From NCBI GenBank assembly GCA_038211505.1, contig JBBQVO010000216.1:1-5332 (forward strand): a DNA stretch of 5,332 nt, written 5' to 3'. Position numbers and translations under genes: made by a program. Below the pieces are notes generated by a model. That model was not told the DNA's origin. It was given only the letters and a program-made list of their open reading frames with translations, and ran no database searches. The first letter of the stretch is position 1; the number at the start of each line of letters is the position of its first letter. The stretch is from JBBQVO01 sp038211505. GTDB taxonomy: Bacteria; Chloroflexota; Dehalococcoidia; DSTF01; JACRBR01. Below, piece by piece: positions 3,841 through 5,332 of this stretch.

Positions 3841-5332
3841 TCACTCCGTCAGCCGACGGTACAGCGTCGGCAACCGCTGCGGCAGTTGCTCGATGTCCGC
3901 CACCACCTCGTACCCCATGTCCTCGCACATCTGGCCGAGATAGTCGTGGCCTTCTTTATCAACCGTCAGCGCGAACGGCGTGATCCCCTTCCGGCGCGCT
4001 TCGAGCAGCGCCTGCTTCGTGTCGTGGATCGCGTACTCCTTCTCCGTCCGGTCGCGGCCGTAGCCGTGGTCCTGCGGCCGCCCGTCTGACACGAGCATCA
4101 GGATCTTCACCTTCGCGTCGTACGCATCAAGCTTCGCCACCGCGTGACGGATCGCCGGCCCCATCCGCGTCGACCGGATCGGCGCCACCTTATCGATCCG
4201 CTTCTTCACCTTGTCGCTGAATGGCTCATCGAGATCCTTGATCACGTAGAACTCGACGTTGTCGCGCCCGTACCCGCTGAACCCGAAGATGCCGTACGCA
4301 TCGCCGATCGTCTCCAGCGCCTTGATGAACAGCACCGTGCTTTCTTTTTCGAGATCGATGATCCGTTTTGGCGGCGCGATCGCCTGCGCCGCCCGACGCT
4401 GCGCCAGCCATTGAAAATACTTCCGCGGATCGTCGTCGAAGTCGTCGTCGTCCGCATACTTCTGCTTGCGCTTCTCGATCTCCTCATCCGTCGACGCGCT
4501 CATGTCGAGCAGAAACGCCACCGCCACGTCGCGCTCGATCTTGTTTCGGCGCCAGTAGATCTTGTCGGTGTAACTGTGCCCCGCCCGACGCTCCACCGCA
4601 TAGTCGATCACCGCATCAAGATCGAACTCCTCGCCATCGAGCAGCCGTTTGATCTTGCGGAACATCTCCGGCTTCAGCAGCTCGAACTGCTTGCGCGTCT
4701 CATTGACCAGCGACGCATGCTCGCGCAGCGTGTCCTCGAAGTACGCATCCGTGCCCTCTTCGAGTGGCCGCTCCTGCACGCGGCACCAGCGCGGCTTGTA
4801 GTCGGCGGCACGAAAGTCCCACTCGTCGTAGTAGAACGACTTGATCTCGACCGGCAGTTCCTGGTCGTCCTCGCCCTCTTCCGTGCCGCCCTCGCCGTCC
4901 TTCTTCTCGCCCTGCTTCTGGTCGCCGATCGGCGTCCCCGACTCCTTCTCCAGATTCGAAAGAAACAGCCCGATCGTCGACGCCAGATCGCCTTCCGCCA
5001 TCGCCCCGACCGTGATCTCGACGCTCTTCTCGAGCATCTCCTTCAACTGCTCGGCCGTCAGCGGCGATAGCGTGCCATCTTCGCTGACCTCGCCCTCCTT
5101 CAGCCGCATGCGCATCAGTAGCTGCACCAGCTCCGGCTTGAAATCGCCGCGGAAGTCGACCTGATCGGGGCTCTCGTAGTCCTGCTCCGCGCCCTCCGGC
5201 ATCGGCTGCTCGCCGTCGCCATCGCCGTCGCCGCCGGCCGACATCATCATCTGCAGCGACTCTTCCGTCATCGTCTCCCACTGCATGTCCTGTAGCTCGT
5301 CGGAGGCGATGTTCGGCACGCGCGCGACAATC
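3841..5332 (-). CDS. NorD/CbbO-type von Willebrand factor A protein, N-terminus off the window
   Basis: This is the C-terminal part of a large VWA protein of the NorD/CbbO/cobalt-chelatase-like group, which usually works with a MoxR-type AAA+ ATPase (NorQ or CbbQ) to remodel or activate a metalloenzyme. Counting from a GTG at 5319: acidic linker (27-50), helical segment (61-125), charged linker (132-156), a conserved block YYDEWDFRAADYKPRW (163-178), LREHASLVNETRKQFELL (198-215) and YWRRNKIERDVAVAF (255-269), then the VWA domain (265-490). The metal-ion site is complete: DMSAS (D272, S274, S276), T384 and D412 in SDGRP. IHDTKQALLEARRKG...LTVD (431-454) is typical of NorD/CbbO. An acidic insert (about 281-320) breaks the domain early. 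The frame is open past 5319 to the edge with no ribosome binding site visible, so the gene probably starts outside. It is cytosolic. The client enzyme is unknown. Confidence 0.88.
   Translation of the reverse strand, partial: IVARVPNIASDELQDMQWETMTEESLQMMMSAGGDGDGDGEQPMPEGAEQDYESPDQVDFRGDFKPELVQLLMRMRLKEGEVSEDGTLSPLTAEQLKEMLEKSVEITVGAMAEGDLASTIGLFLSNLEKESGTPIGDQKQGEKKDGEGGTEEGEDDQELPVEIKSFYYDEWDFRAADYKPRWCRVQERPLEEGTDAYFEDTLREHASLVNETRKQFELLKPEMFRKIKRLLDGEEFDLDAVIDYAVERRAGHSYTDKIYWRRNKIERDVAVAFLLDMSASTDEEIEKRKQKYADDDDFDDDPRKYFQWLAQRRAAQAIAPPKRIIDLEKESTVLFIKALETIGDAYGIFGFSGYGRDNVEFYVIKDLDEPFSDKVKKRIDKVAPIRSTRMGPAIRHAVAKLDAYDAKVKILMLVSDGRPQDHGYGRDRTEKEYAIHDTKQALLEARRKGITPFALTVDKEGHDYLGQMCEDMGYEVVADIEQLPQRLPTLYRRLTE

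Noticed and set aside
4144..5070. Plus-strand open frame of 308 codons
   Set aside because: It is the antisense of the VWA gene. Its translation is Arg/Leu/His repetitive, as expected from the reverse of a GC3-rich gene.

Overview
The window is GC-rich bacterial chromosomal DNA that reads like a metagenome-derived Chloroflexota genome (Dehalococcoidia or Thermomicrobia-like); Planctomycetota or Acidobacteriota cannot be excluded. The reasons are very strong C/G preference at third codon positions in the housekeeping-type genes, a NorD/CbbO-type VWA protein, and gene gaps that carry palindromic and CA-rich dispersed sequences of the kind common in such genomes. No rRNA, tRNA, CRISPR array, transposase or phage gene was found.

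Layout. At the left edge (1-149, minus strand) is the 5' end of an unrecognised gene with a very good Shine-Dalgarno site. A divergent gap of 136 bases separates it from a plus-strand DinB-like metalloenzyme gene (286-798). A gap of nearly 500 bases (799-1286) has no convincing gene but several palindromes and short repeats, the last of which runs almost to the start codon of a nitronate monooxygenase-like flavoprotein gene (1287-2255). Its stop codon overlaps the start of a 175-residue conserved-type hypothetical protein (2252-2779). From the right edge comes a leftward cluster: a large partial NorD/CbbO-type VWA protein (3841-5332), then a 92-residue helical protein (3502-3780), then a protein resembling the WapI-type immunity family (3044-3502). 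The last two are coupled by a TGATG stop-start overlap.

The clearest large-scale signal is compositional. In hand-counted samples, DinB, the nitronate monooxygenase and the VWA gene use about 90 percent G or C at third codon positions, whereas the three small genes between 2252 and 3780 use roughly 50-70 percent. The middle of the window therefore looks like an accessory patch of small, probably mobile or fast-evolving genes, at least one of immunity-protein type, set between core-like genes. No toxin gene is visible beside it. I did not find a complete new system here. The best leads are the coupled small gene plus WapI-like gene, the compositional island as a whole, an acidic insert inside the VWA domain, and the repeat-derived leader of the nitronate monooxygenase gene.
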